Assembly (NCBI GenBank): GCA_009783135.1
Contig: WRHS01000034.1
Span: 1 to 13,951, forward strand
DNA from: Dehalococcoidia bacterium
Lineage (GTDB): Bacteria > Chloroflexota > Dehalococcoidia > Dehalococcoidales > UBA1222
DNA: 13,951 nucleotides
Reading direction: 5' to 3'
A program made the position numbers and the translations under genes. The notes below the pieces were generated by a model, which was given only the letters and a program-made list of their open reading frames with translations, searched no databases and had not been told where the DNA came from. The stretch's first letter is position 1; each line of letters starts with the position of its first letter. Positions 5,815 to 13,635 of the stretch are shown here, one piece after another.

Positions 5815-6642
5815 ATGACAAGGCTACTTTTCGGCACAGCCGGCATTCCGCTCAGCACTTGGCCGCAGGAAACCGGCGAGGGCATACGGCGGGTTGCAGC
5901 GCTGGGGCTGGATTGTATGGAACTGGAGTTCGTACAGGGAGTTTATCTGAATGAAGCCCAAGCTAAAGCCATGGCCGGCATCGCAAAAAATAACAACATC
6001 TCTCTTTCGGTCCATGCTCCTTATTATTTGAATTTCAATGCACACGAAGAACATAAACTTCACGCGAGCCAGGGCATGCTGTACAAAAGCGCCCGCATTG
6101 CCGCATTTAGCGGCGCCAAAAGCGTAGTTTTCCATCCCGGCTTTTACCTAGGAGATCCTTATGAAAAAGCTTATCAGAGCGTGCAGGCATCTCTTGGTAA
6201 AGTAGTGCAAAAGCTAAAAGACGACATGGTTTGTGTCACGTTGCGACCGGAAAGCTCAGGTAAACCATCGCAGTTCGGTAGCATAGATGAGCTAATCCAA
6301 CTCACCTGTTCGCTTGAAAACGTCGCTCCATGCATTGATTTCGCTCACTGGCACGCCCGCGCTGGAGGAAATAATTCATATGGCGAGTTCTGCGGTTTGC
6401 TTGATGACCTGCGCAAAAATTTAGGGGATGCGGCACTGTCGGATATGCACATACATGTTTCAGGCATTGAATACGGCAAAAGCGGCGAGAGAAAACACCT
6501 GCCGCTCACCTCATCTGACCTGCGCTATGAGGATTTGCTGCGCGCCTTGAAAGACTACGGCGTCAGCGGTCGCGTTATATGCGAAAGCCCAACTCGGGAA
6601 GAAGATGCCCTACTGCTGAAAGAAAGCTACCAGAAGATTTAG
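5815..6642 (+). CDS. nfo: Deoxyribonuclease IV-like AP endonuclease (TIM barrel, archaeal-type)
   Basis: This 275-residue TIM-barrel protein resembles endonuclease IV, which cuts DNA 5' of abasic sites during base excision repair using three zinc ions. Metal-ligand positions can be matched in order: H67 (VHAPYYLNF), H107 (FHPGFY), E146 (RPESSGK), D175 and H178 (CIDFAHWH), H212 or H214 (MHIHVSG), H228 (GERKHLPL) and E257 (CESPTRE). The classical D-x-H pair of E. coli Nfo is replaced by the ERKHLPL form I associate with archaeal-type relatives, so AP endonuclease activity is probable but not certain. A related sugar-isomerase-type TIM barrel is the alternative. It appears monocistronic, leaderless, and meets the convergent TauE/SafE gene with one base between stops. 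Confidence 0.8.
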   Translation: MTRLLFGTAGIPLSTWPQETGEGIRRVAALGLDCMELEFVQGVYLNEAQAKAMAGIAKNNNISLSVHAPYYLNFNAHEEHKLHASQGMLYKSARIAAFSGAKSVVFHPGFYLGDPYEKAYQSVQASLGKVVQKLKDDMVCVTLRPESSGKPSQFGSIDELIQLTCSLENVAPCIDFAHWHARAGGNNSYGEFCGLLDDLRKNLGDAALSDMHIHVSGIEYGKSGERKHLPLTSSDLRYEDLLRALKDYGVSGRVICESPTREEDALLLKESYQKI

Positions 6643-6643
6643 T

Positions 6644-7480
6644 CTAACCCCAAACGCCCAATATCACCAAGCGTATTCCGGCTATTACGAGCGCCAGCGC
6701 AAGGAGACGCACAAGTATCAAGCCCTTGATTTTACGCGATAGCCGCGCTCCAATCTGCGCCCCTGGAATAACCCCAAGCGCAATCCAAAGCAATATCTGC
6801 CAGCTTTGTGAATACGTGCCGGCACTGGCATGAGTTAACGTACCGGTAATACCCGTAAATACCAGCATGAAATGAGATGTTGCCGTGGCAATATGCACCG
6901 GAAAATGCAGTGCATAAAGCATCATTGGCATGTGAATAATGCCGCCGCCAATGCCCAGCAATCCGGCAATAAACCCCACTGCGAAGCTGAGCGCCATGCC
7001 TAACGGACGATTGCAATTGTAGCTAAAACGCATTCCAGAGCGATCCACAATCACACTGTCGGACTGGGCTGAGGAGACCTGCGCCGATTTGTTTTTGGGA
7101 CGCAGCCAAATAATAACTGAGAAAACCAAAAGCATACATCCGAAGGTAATGGAAAACGCCTGCTGCGGGATATAGCGCAGCGTCCACACACCGACAATGG
7201 TGCCTGGAATAGTAGCAATGGCAAAGAGGAGCCCGTTGCGATAATCAATACGCTTCTGGCGAGCGTAAGCCAGCGTGCCTGAAAGCGAATTGATAAATAC
7301 CACCCCCATAGTAATACTGGTTAACACCTGCAGGTCGGCCTGCGGATAAAGCAGCAGCAACACAGGTGTAAGTACCACGGCACCGCCAATACCCACCAGC
7401 GTGCCATAGCTGCCGGACAGAAACCCCAAGCCCACCAGCAGCAATATCAGAGGAAACCCTTGAATAAAAGAATCGCCCAT
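6644..7480 (-). CDS. Sulfite exporter TauE/SafE family (TSUP) membrane permease
   Basis: TSUP permeases move small organosulfur or carboxylic anions such as sulfite, sulfoacetate or taurine across the cytoplasmic membrane; the substrate here is unknown. The 278-residue protein has about eight hydrophobic segments in two inverted-repeat-like halves, each opening with the family motif: GFLSGSYGTLVGIGGAVVLTP near residues 19-39 and GFIAGLLGIGGGIIHMPMM near 169-187. A hydrophilic loop (about 127-158) separates the halves. The ATG at 7480 has an in-frame TGA 15 bases upstream and no obvious Shine-Dalgarno. It is divergent from ftsH with a 187-bp gap and convergent with the endonuclease IV-like gene. 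No sulfur-metabolism neighbour is present to narrow the substrate. Confidence 0.88.
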   Translation of the reverse strand: MGDSFIQGFPLILLLVGLGFLSGSYGTLVGIGGAVVLTPVLLLLYPQADLQVLTSITMGVVFINSLSGTLAYARQKRIDYRNGLLFAIATIPGTIVGVWTLRYIPQQAFSITFGCMLLVFSVIIWLRPKNKSAQVSSAQSDSVIVDRSGMRFSYNCNRPLGMALSFAVGFIAGLLGIGGGIIHMPMMLYALHFPVHIATATSHFMLVFTGITGTLTHASAGTYSQSWQILLWIALGVIPGAQIGARLSRKIKGLILVRLLALALVIAGIRLVILGVWG

Positions 7481-7606
7481 AGACGTGAAAGCTCAACACC
7501 AACAATATTTTATGACTGTAATACACCGTATATTAGACTATTAACATCATTCGACGCAATCGCGCCAGACTTTCATAAAACCTGCTGGTCCCGACACATT
7601 GCGGTT

Positions 7607-7637
7607 TTGTCTAGCTGAAACACTTTTGTGTTATACT
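7607..7637 (+). promoter_or_regulatory. ftsH promoter
   Basis: An extended -10 TGT-TATACT (7629-7637) lies 30 bases before the ftsH ATG, with a TTGTCT -35-like box (7607-7612) at a long 19-bp spacing. Transcription near 7644 would give a ~24-base leader carrying the AGGAG Shine-Dalgarno (7655-7659). Unlike thiL and rsfS, this gene is conventionally led. No CIRCE-type inverted repeat is visible. Confidence 0.6.
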
Positions 7638-7667
7638 GTGTAGGAACAATCGATAGGAGCCTCTTCC

Positions 7668-9473
7668 ATGAAAATCAATTGGAAACGTAGCATAATCATA
7701 AACGCTATCATAATTGTGGCAGCAATTGTATTCTTTGTTTATGTTCTGCCGTCATCAAACAAGCCTGAAAAGGTTCTTCTGTCACAAATGATTGAAATGG
7801 TTGAGGCAAATGAAGTAAAAACCATTGATATCAGCGGCACAACAATTAACTTCCTCGGAGCCGACGGCAAAAGCTACGTCACCAACAAGGAGCCAAACGC
7901 CACCATCTTCGACATTATCCCTGATATTAACGATAGAAATATTGAATGGACATATAACCCACCTTCCGGAATTGACTGGGGTAGCATACTGGGTATGGCA
8001 ATACCTATTCTGTTGCTTGGTATATTCATTCTGTTTATGTTTAATCAGGCGCGCGGCGCCAACAATCAGGCTATGAGCTTCGGGCGTTCCCGCGCCCGAC
8101 TTTTCAGTGCGGATAAACCGACGGTGAGATTTGAAGATGTCGCCGGTGTGGATGAGGCAAAGCAGGACTTACGCGAGGTAGTGGATTTTCTTAAATCGCG
8201 TGAGAAATTCCAGGCACTGGGGGCACGTATTCCCAAAGGAGTATTGCTTATCGGCCCCCCCGGCACAGGCAAAACTTTGATGGCACGCGCTGTTTCCGGC
8301 GAAGCCGGCGTACCTTTCTTTTCCATCAGCGGCTCTGAGTTTGTTGAGATGTTCGTCGGTATCGGTGCCTCTCGCGTGCGGGATCTGTTTGACCAAGCCA
8401 AGCGCAATGCGCCATGTATTATATTCATAGACGAGATTGATGCCGTCGGGCGTCAGCGCGGTGCCGGACTGGGCGGAGGACACGACGAACGCGAACAGAC
8501 TCTCAACCAAATCCTTGTAGAGATGGATGGTTTCGACACAAACGTGAGCGTCATTGTAATGGCCGCAACCAACCGCCCTGATATCCTTGACCCGGCACTG
8601 TTGCGCCCGGGTCGTTTCGACCGCCGCGTGGTACTTGACCGCCCCGATGTCGTCGGACGCACGGCTATTTTAAAAGTCCACACCAACGGCAAGCCGGTAT
8701 CCCCTGATGTCAATCTGGATGTCATCGCAAAACTCACTGCCGGTTTTTCAGGTGCGGACCTTTCAAATTTGGTAAACGAAGCCGCTATCCTGGCTGCACG
8801 GCATGACAAACAAATTATTGAAATGCCTGAGTTGGAGGAGAGTATTGACCGCGTGCTTATGGGACCGGAACGCAAAAGCCGCCGCATGACTCCCAAAGAA
8901 AAAGAGTTGACAGCCTACCATGAGGCAGGACATGCCGTAGTCGGTCACATGCTGAAAAATCTGGAGCCTATCCGCAAGGTAACCATCATCCCGCGCGGTT
9001 TAGCCGGTGGTTATACCAAGCCGTTGGTGGAAGACAGGCTTTACCACACGCGTTCCTATATTGAGGATACGCTGGCCATGTATATGGGAGGACGTGTCGC
9101 CGAAGAACTGACTTTCAAAGAACTGTCGACCGGTGCTTCACAGGACATCAAGGAAGCCACCGACTTGGCACGGCGCATGGTAACCAACTATGGCATGAGC
9201 GACCTGCTCGGTCCACGCACTTTCGGAAAGAAAGAGGAAATGGTCTTTTTAGGGCGCGAAATTACCGAACAACGCGACTACGGCGACAAGGTAGCAGACC
9301 AAATTGACGCAGAAGTTAACCGGATTATCAGCGAAGCGCACAACAAAGCCGATAAAATGCTGACAGAAAATCTGGCAAAACTAAACCAAGTGGCCAAAAC
9401 TTTACTGGAAAAAGAAACTATTGAGGGCTCAGAAATTGATGACCTGCTCGGCATCAAAAAGATAGACACCTAA
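7668..9473 (+). CDS. ftsH: ATP-dependent zinc metalloprotease FtsH
   Basis: FtsH is the membrane-anchored AAA+ protease that degrades misassembled membrane proteins and short-lived regulators. The 601-residue protein is of standard length and order: a transmembrane segment (about 8-28), a small extracytoplasmic domain, a second transmembrane segment (about 106-125), then the AAA module with Walker A GPPGTGKT (196-203), Walker B IIFIDEID (251-258; D255, E256) and second region of homology with GRFDRR (315-320). The zinc protease domain has HEAGH (418-422) and the third-ligand region GASQDIKEAT. The pore motif MFVG is present. AGGAG lies 8 bases before the ATG. It is monocistronic, facing the polyprenyl synthase gene across 23 bp. 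Confidence 0.97.
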   Translation: MKINWKRSIIINAIIIVAAIVFFVYVLPSSNKPEKVLLSQMIEMVEANEVKTIDISGTTINFLGADGKSYVTNKEPNATIFDIIPDINDRNIEWTYNPPSGIDWGSILGMAIPILLLGIFILFMFNQARGANNQAMSFGRSRARLFSADKPTVRFEDVAGVDEAKQDLREVVDFLKSREKFQALGARIPKGVLLIGPPGTGKTLMARAVSGEAGVPFFSISGSEFVEMFVGIGASRVRDLFDQAKRNAPCIIFIDEIDAVGRQRGAGLGGGHDEREQTLNQILVEMDGFDTNVSVIVMAATNRPDILDPALLRPGRFDRRVVLDRPDVVGRTAILKVHTNGKPVSPDVNLDVIAKLTAGFSGADLSNLVNEAAILAARHDKQIIEMPELEESIDRVLMGPERKSRRMTPKEKELTAYHEAGHAVVGHMLKNLEPIRKVTIIPRGLAGGYTKPLVEDRLYHTRSYIEDTLAMYMGGRVAEELTFKELSTGASQDIKEATDLARRMVTNYGMSDLLGPRTFGKKEEMVFLGREITEQRDYGDKVADQIDAEVNRIISEAHNKADKMLTENLAKLNQVAKTLLEKETIEGSEIDDLLGIKKIDT

Positions 9474-9496
9474 GATACAACTGTAACAGGAAAATA

Positions 9497-10465
9497 TTAT
9501 TTATTGCGCTTAACCACGTAATCCGCCAGCGCCATAAGTGCCTCGGTCGCGGGTTTTGCCGGAAGTTTTACCAGATCACGACAGGCAAGGTGGCAATAAT
9601 CCTCAGCCAGCTTGTAACACTCATCAATGATATCCGAGTTGTGCACCATTTCAATAACCTTTTGAATGTTATTGTCCATATCCTCTTTGCGCGCGATTGC
9701 AAGCAGGGGATTATCATTCGGATAACGCTGCAACAACTTCTGTGCCGGAAGCGTCACTGTACCCTGTGCCAAATCAGCGCCCACCGGCTTGCCCACATCT
9801 TTTGTATTGCCCACAAAATCCAGTATGTCATCTACTATTTGGAAAGCAACGCCCAAGTTATAACCATAATCGTACAGGATTTTCACAGAGTCCTCAGGGG
9901 CATGGCTCAATACGCCACCGCTAACGGTAGAGAGAGTAAACAGTGCCGCAGTCTTGGCAGCTACGCGTTCAATATACTGCTCAAATGACTGGTCCAGCTT
10001 GAAAGAAGCCAGCGCCTGTTTTATCTCGCCGCGTGCGATAACCCCCAGTGTCTGCGAAAACAGTCCCACCACACGAATATTTCCCGTGTGCGCAGCCAAC
10101 TCACCGGCACGCGCAAACAAGAAGTCCCCCATTAATATAGCCAAGTCCACACCCCACACCGCATTGATTGTAGGATGCCCGCGTCGAAAATCAGCCGAAT
10201 CAATAGCGTCGTCATGTACCAATGTTGCAATATGCATCAACTCAGTTGACGTTGCCATCGGCTGCAAAACCTTAAGGTCATAATCATAGAACAAACCGGA
10301 AAGCAGCGTGAGGGTAGGACGTATTACCTTGCCGCCCACCAGCACCTGACGCAGCATTTTCTGCATCTCCGGAAAATCTTCCTGGCTGTCAATAAGCCTG
10401 CCAAAGGCAGTTTCCACATCAGAAAGTCCGGGTTGCGCCAGCGCATATACCTGACTAAGTTCCAT
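9497..10465 (-). CDS. Polyprenyl diphosphate synthase (long-chain trans-prenyltransferase)
   Basis: This enzyme condenses isopentenyl diphosphate onto an allylic primer to make a long all-trans polyprenyl diphosphate, usually the quinone side chain. The 322-residue protein has the GGKVIRP substrate loop (44-50), the first aspartate-rich motif DDAID (D85, D86, D89) and the second DDILD (D212, D213, D216). Residues 4 and 5 before the first motif are small (A80, T81) rather than aromatic, which by the known chain-length rule favours long products (C30 or more). The bacterial symbol could be ispB or hepT; I leave it open. It starts 14 bp after metG with AGGAAG upstream, so it ends the rsmI-metG operon. 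Confidence 0.9.
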   Translation of the reverse strand: MELSQVYALAQPGLSDVETAFGRLIDSQEDFPEMQKMLRQVLVGGKVIRPTLTLLSGLFYDYDLKVLQPMATSTELMHIATLVHDDAIDSADFRRGHPTINAVWGVDLAILMGDFLFARAGELAAHTGNIRVVGLFSQTLGVIARGEIKQALASFKLDQSFEQYIERVAAKTAALFTLSTVSGGVLSHAPEDSVKILYDYGYNLGVAFQIVDDILDFVGNTKDVGKPVGADLAQGTVTLPAQKLLQRYPNDNPLLAIARKEDMDNNIQKVIEMVHNSDIIDECYKLAEDYCHLACRDLVKLPAKPATEALMALADYVVKRNK

Positions 10466-10479
10466 TTTTGCTTCCTTCC

Positions 10480-12150
10480 CTAGCTTGTACTCAGCCCCAT
10501 GCGCTGAGTTTCTTCCTCTACGACACTTTCATCCAGCTTGGCAAAAAGCACCTGCGGCTGGTTAAGTTTGGTACCAGGCTGCGGCATAGTCAGCTTCCAG
10601 CCACTATCCTCTAAGGCATCTGTTAACCCCAGATAGTCCTGTACCCTCTCAGAACTAAAAGGAATAAACGGATACAGAATAGTTTTGAGTGCCGTTATGA
10701 CGGCAATGGACACATACAATGATGTGGCGGCAGTCTCACGATCCTCTTTGATAGCTTTCCAAGGGGCTTTTTCATCCAGGTAGCGGTTTGCTTCCTGCGC
10801 CAAAGCCATAGCCGTACGAATAGCCTCTTTGAAATGACACCCGGAAAGTAGCTTGTCTACCACATCAAAGGCGCCCTGCGCTTTATCAAGTAGCGCTTGA
10901 CTTGCTGCATCAATGTCTCCTGGCGTTGGCACCACACCATCAAAACGCGTATAGGTAAACGTTAGTACGCGCTGCACCAAATTGCCATATGTAGATACCA
11001 ACTCGTCGTTATTGCGTCTGACAAACTCACGCCACGAGAAATCCGTGTCCGATGTTTCCGGCATGTTGGCCGACAGCAAATAGCGTAAAGGGTCAGCCTG
11101 ATAGCGCTCAAAATAATCCGAAACCCATACAGCAAGATTACGGCTCTTGGAGAACTTTTGCGACTCGATGGTAAGAAACTCATTAGCCGGAACGTCAAAT
11201 GGTAAATTCAGCCCGCCGTAACCAAGCAATATGGAAGGCCATACAATGGTATGAAACGGTATATTATCCTTGCCAATAAAATAATAACTGCGCACGTCAC
11301 CTTCCCAAAAGCGACGCCACGCATCCGAATCAGCGGATTTTTGGGCCCATTCTTTGCTGGCGGACAAATATCCTATAACAGCCTCAAACCATACATATAG
11401 ACGCTTCCCCTCATAACCGGGCAACGGCACGGAAACACCCCAGTCAATATCGCGGGTAATGGCACGGTCGTGCAATCCCTCCTGCAGGTAACGAACCGTA
11501 AAGTTCTGCACATTGGTACGCCAGTGCGTCTGGGATTTAACCCAACGCAATAACGGCTCCTCAAAAGCAGAAAGTTTTAAAAAGAAATGTTCCGATTCCC
11601 TATATGCAGGCGGCGTGCCGCACGTGCGGCAACGCGCCCCGATAAGTTCTGCCGGATTCATGGGCTTGCCGCACTGCTCACACTGGTCGCCGCGTGCGCC
11701 TGCCGACTTACACAACGGGCATGCACCTTCCACGTAGCGATCCGGCAGGAAGCGCTTGCATTGGGCACACCACGGCTGAGACACGCTCTGTTTGTAGATA
11801 TAGCCCTTTTCCAGTAGTTTCAGGAAAATTTCCTGCGCAGTTTGCTGATGATTACCGGTATGCGTGGTGGTAAACAAATCCCAGGAAATTCCCAGCTTTT
11901 TGAAGTCCTCCTGAAAAAGCTGATGATAGCTATCTGCAACCGCCGCAGGTGTTTTGCCTTCGGCCTCGGCACGGATTGTCACGGGTGTCCCGTGCTGATC
12001 CGAGCCGGACACCATGATGACATGGTTTCCTTTCATGCGATGATAGCGCGCAAAAATATCCGCAGGCAGGTAGGCCCCAGCCACATGCCCCAAATGCAAA
12101 CGGCTGTTGGCATAAGGCCAAGCCACAGCAATTAAGATATGCTCAGTCAT
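10480..12150 (-). CDS. metG: Methionyl-tRNA synthetase
   Basis: MetG charges tRNA-Met with methionine. The class I core is intact: signature HLGH (19-22), the AWPYAN methionine-pocket strand at 10-15, and the second signature as KFSKS (332-336) instead of KMSKS. Four CxxC knuckles (C128/C131, C144/C147, C157/C160, C174/C177) imply a two-zinc connective peptide as in the MetG1 type. The protein ends after the anticodon-binding helical domain (556 residues), so the C-terminal EMAP/Trbp111-like tRNA-binding domain is absent. The frame is open to an ATG at 12162, but MTEHILIAVAWPYAN at 12150 is the usual N-terminus. No clear Shine-Dalgarno precedes either. It lies 49 bp after the zinc-ribbon gene. 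Confidence 0.96.
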   Translation of the reverse strand: MTEHILIAVAWPYANSRLHLGHVAGAYLPADIFARYHRMKGNHVIMVSGSDQHGTPVTIRAEAEGKTPAAVADSYHQLFQEDFKKLGISWDLFTTTHTGNHQQTAQEIFLKLLEKGYIYKQSVSQPWCAQCKRFLPDRYVEGACPLCKSAGARGDQCEQCGKPMNPAELIGARCRTCGTPPAYRESEHFFLKLSAFEEPLLRWVKSQTHWRTNVQNFTVRYLQEGLHDRAITRDIDWGVSVPLPGYEGKRLYVWFEAVIGYLSASKEWAQKSADSDAWRRFWEGDVRSYYFIGKDNIPFHTIVWPSILLGYGGLNLPFDVPANEFLTIESQKFSKSRNLAVWVSDYFERYQADPLRYLLSANMPETSDTDFSWREFVRRNNDELVSTYGNLVQRVLTFTYTRFDGVVPTPGDIDAASQALLDKAQGAFDVVDKLLSGCHFKEAIRTAMALAQEANRYLDEKAPWKAIKEDRETAATSLYVSIAVITALKTILYPFIPFSSERVQDYLGLTDALEDSGWKLTMPQPGTKLNQPQVLFAKLDESVVEEETQRMGLSTS

Positions 12151-12199
12151 TTTTACATACAAAACATAATCGGTAATTTTGTATCAATTACACAAACCG

Positions 12200-12466
12200 T
12201 CATGGCTTGTCAGGAAGCGGCTCAGTGATAGAACACTCGCTTTCACGCAGAAAAGTGAGCACCATCTCGCCCTTGATTTCTTTGTAGCGGGCATAGCCTT
12301 TTTTCTTGGCGCATTCTACGCAGTAGCGCACACTTTTGCCGCCTTTCTCAAGAACCTCTTCCCCTTTGTCATCTTCATCCACCATAACGTATCGTTCCGG
12401 ATAAGGTATGTGACTCTTGCATACGTCACAATCCACCGTACCGACCGACAGACAACCTCTTCTCAT
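12200..12466 (-). CDS. Small zinc-ribbon protein of unknown function
   Basis: This 88-residue protein contains two CxxC pairs, C13/C16 and C49/C52, separated by a charged ~32-residue insert rich in Asp, Glu and Lys. That is the layout of a treble-clef or zinc-ribbon fold. There is no signal peptide or membrane segment. The ATG at 12466 has a GGGGAGA Shine-Dalgarno six bases upstream. It lies 19 bp after the rsmI stop and 49 bp before metG on the same strand, so it should be cotranscribed with two translation genes, hinting at an RNA- or ribosome-related role by association only. I do not recognise a named family. Coding is supported by the cysteine pattern, the ribosome site and its snug fit between neighbours. 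Confidence 0.8.
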   Translation of the reverse strand: MRRGCLSVGTVDCDVCKSHIPYPERYVMVDEDDKGEEVLEKGGKSVRYCVECAKKKGYARYKEIKGEMVLTFLRESECSITEPLPDKP

Positions 12467-12485
12467 TTAATTCTCCCCGATATTA

Positions 12486-13301
12486 CTATTTCAATTTTAA
12501 CCATTCGCCATAAAGTTCCCGGCGCGATATTCCTGTTTCATGAGTTAACTGCGCCAATGCTTCTTTCATTGGAACCCCGTCCCGTTTCAGTTGCCCCAGC
12601 CGAGAAACCGCATCAGCGGTATCAATTGCCAAGGCTTTTTCTGTGCATCCCTCAATGATAATGGTCAGTTCCCCTTTTGGCTGCACAAAATAGGTAATGC
12701 ACTGCTCCACCGTGCCACTGAATACTTCCTCATGAAGCTTCGTAAGTTCACGGCAAACGGATACCCGACGATTGCCCAACACCAATAGTATATCACGTAA
12801 CGCCGCTTGCAGGCGATGCGGCGCCTCATAGGCTGCCAATGTCACTCGTTCCTGCGCAACCGATTCCAACATGCGTCTGCGCTCGCCTGCCTTGCGCGGC
12901 AAAAAACCAAGGTAATGACAGGCATCCGTAGGCAAGCCGGAAACAGCCAGCGCTGAGATAAATGCGGAAGCCCCAGGCAATGGAACCACTCTGATACCAC
13001 CGCGCCGGGCCGCCACAACCAACTCATAGCCGGGGTCTGATATTGCAGGCATGCCAGCTTCAGAAACCAGCGCCACGTCCCCTGTTCCTAACTTATCCAG
13101 CAGATAGCCTATTTTGCCCTGCTTGTTATATTCAAAATAACTCGTAAGCGGCGTGTGGATATCATAATGCTTAAGCAAACGCGCCGTTGTACGCGTATCC
13201 TCAGAGGCAATAAGCAAGACTTCTTTCAGTACGCGCAAAGCCCGCAGTGTTATATCTTCCAAATTGCCAATAGGGGTAGCTACAATAAAGAGGGTAGACA
13301 T
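12486..13301 (-). CDS. rsmI: 16S rRNA (cytidine1402-2'-O)-methyltransferase
   Basis: RsmI uses S-adenosylmethionine to methylate the ribose of C1402 in 16S rRNA at the decoding centre. The 271-residue tetrapyrrole-methylase-fold protein shows LFIVATPIGNLEDIT at the N-terminus (4-18), ASEDTRTT (32-39), the SAM-site SEAGMPAISDPG (80-91) and PLPGASA (107-113), then a conserved YEAPHR and the CRELTKLHEEVF segment near 200. Length is close to the usual ~280. The ATG at 13301 follows a weak extended -10 by six bases. It is the first gene of the minus-strand operon running through the zinc-ribbon gene, metG and the prenyl synthase. Confidence 0.95.
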   Translation of the reverse strand: MSTLFIVATPIGNLEDITLRALRVLKEVLLIASEDTRTTARLLKHYDIHTPLTSYFEYNKQGKIGYLLDKLGTGDVALVSEAGMPAISDPGYELVVAARRGGIRVVPLPGASAFISALAVSGLPTDACHYLGFLPRKAGERRRMLESVAQERVTLAAYEAPHRLQAALRDILLVLGNRRVSVCRELTKLHEEVFSGTVEQCITYFVQPKGELTIIIEGCTEKALAIDTADAVSRLGQLKRDGVPMKEALAQLTHETGISRRELYGEWLKLK

Positions 13302-13307
13302 TACTTC

Positions 13308-13316
13308 ATCTTAACA
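13308..13316 (-). promoter_or_regulatory. Candidate rsmI operon promoter
   Basis: The minus strand reads TGT-TAAGAT (13316-13308), a TG-extended but weaker -10 (4 of 6), six bases before the rsmI ATG. The spacing matches that of rsfS, suggesting another leaderless start. No good -35 is seen, so confidence is low. Confidence 0.35.
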
Positions 13317-13510
13317 ACGCATGTCACAATAAATTAACTTTGGAGCCATTCTGCACGTCTTAGCACCGCTAAATTTTCAAAACGATGTTCCGTTTCGTTA
13401 GTTTACTACTTCACGATATGCAAATTCAAAATGGAAACGCATATGAAAGAGCGGATTCTGAAGCTCCTAGATAAGTGGCTGTACCGGAAAATACCCGAAC
13501 TGGACCAACT

Positions 13511-13618
13511 CTAAGTTGAAAGCTCATATGTCACACCATTATCTAAACACCACTGATACGCATAAGAACCATCTTGGCAGAGTACTGTTAATTTGCCACA
13601 ATGAAAGAAAGCTCCTTC
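13511..13618 (-). pseudogene. Possible 3' remnant of a gene cut by the IS element
   Basis: Between the presumed insertion-sequence end and a TAG at 13513-13511 the minus strand is open for about 35 codons. The peptide looks protein-like, with three cysteines (FHCGKLTVLCQDG, YQWCLDNGVTYELST). The same frame stays open rightwards into the element to about 13705. It may be the tail of a disrupted host gene, or chance. I recognise no family in it. Confidence 0.25.
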
Positions 13619-13634
13619 TGACCAGCCCCCAATA
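13619..13634 (+). repeat. Probable terminal inverted repeat of IS3-type element
   Basis: The sequence TGACCAGCCCCCAATA begins with the TG dinucleotide typical of IS3-family tips, is C-rich, and lies just beyond the transposase stop, where the right inverted repeat is expected. The matching left repeat and any target duplication lie outside the window, so the boundary is inferred. Confidence 0.45.
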
Positions 13635-13635
13635 A

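Larger units (their letters stand above)
13302..13618. other. Intergenic stretch between rsmI and the IS3-type element
   Basis: No established gene is visible in these 317 bases. They hold the candidate rsmI promoter, a short plus-strand frame at 13431-13514 (27 codons, ending KIPELDQL, no Shine-Dalgarno), and the minus-strand open frame at 13511 onward that is listed separately. The plus and minus frames share their stop region at 13511-13514. I regard the plus frame as probably non-coding. Confidence 0.5.

Noticed and set aside
7245..7526. 93-codon minus-strand frame overlapping the TSUP start
   Set aside because: It is the shifted frame of the permease gene; the membrane-protein frame from 7480 carries the conserved motifs.
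8066..8896. Long minus-strand open frames (120, 113 and 147 codons) inside ftsH
   Set aside because: All are antisense to conserved AAA and protease motifs and look compositionally like shadows.
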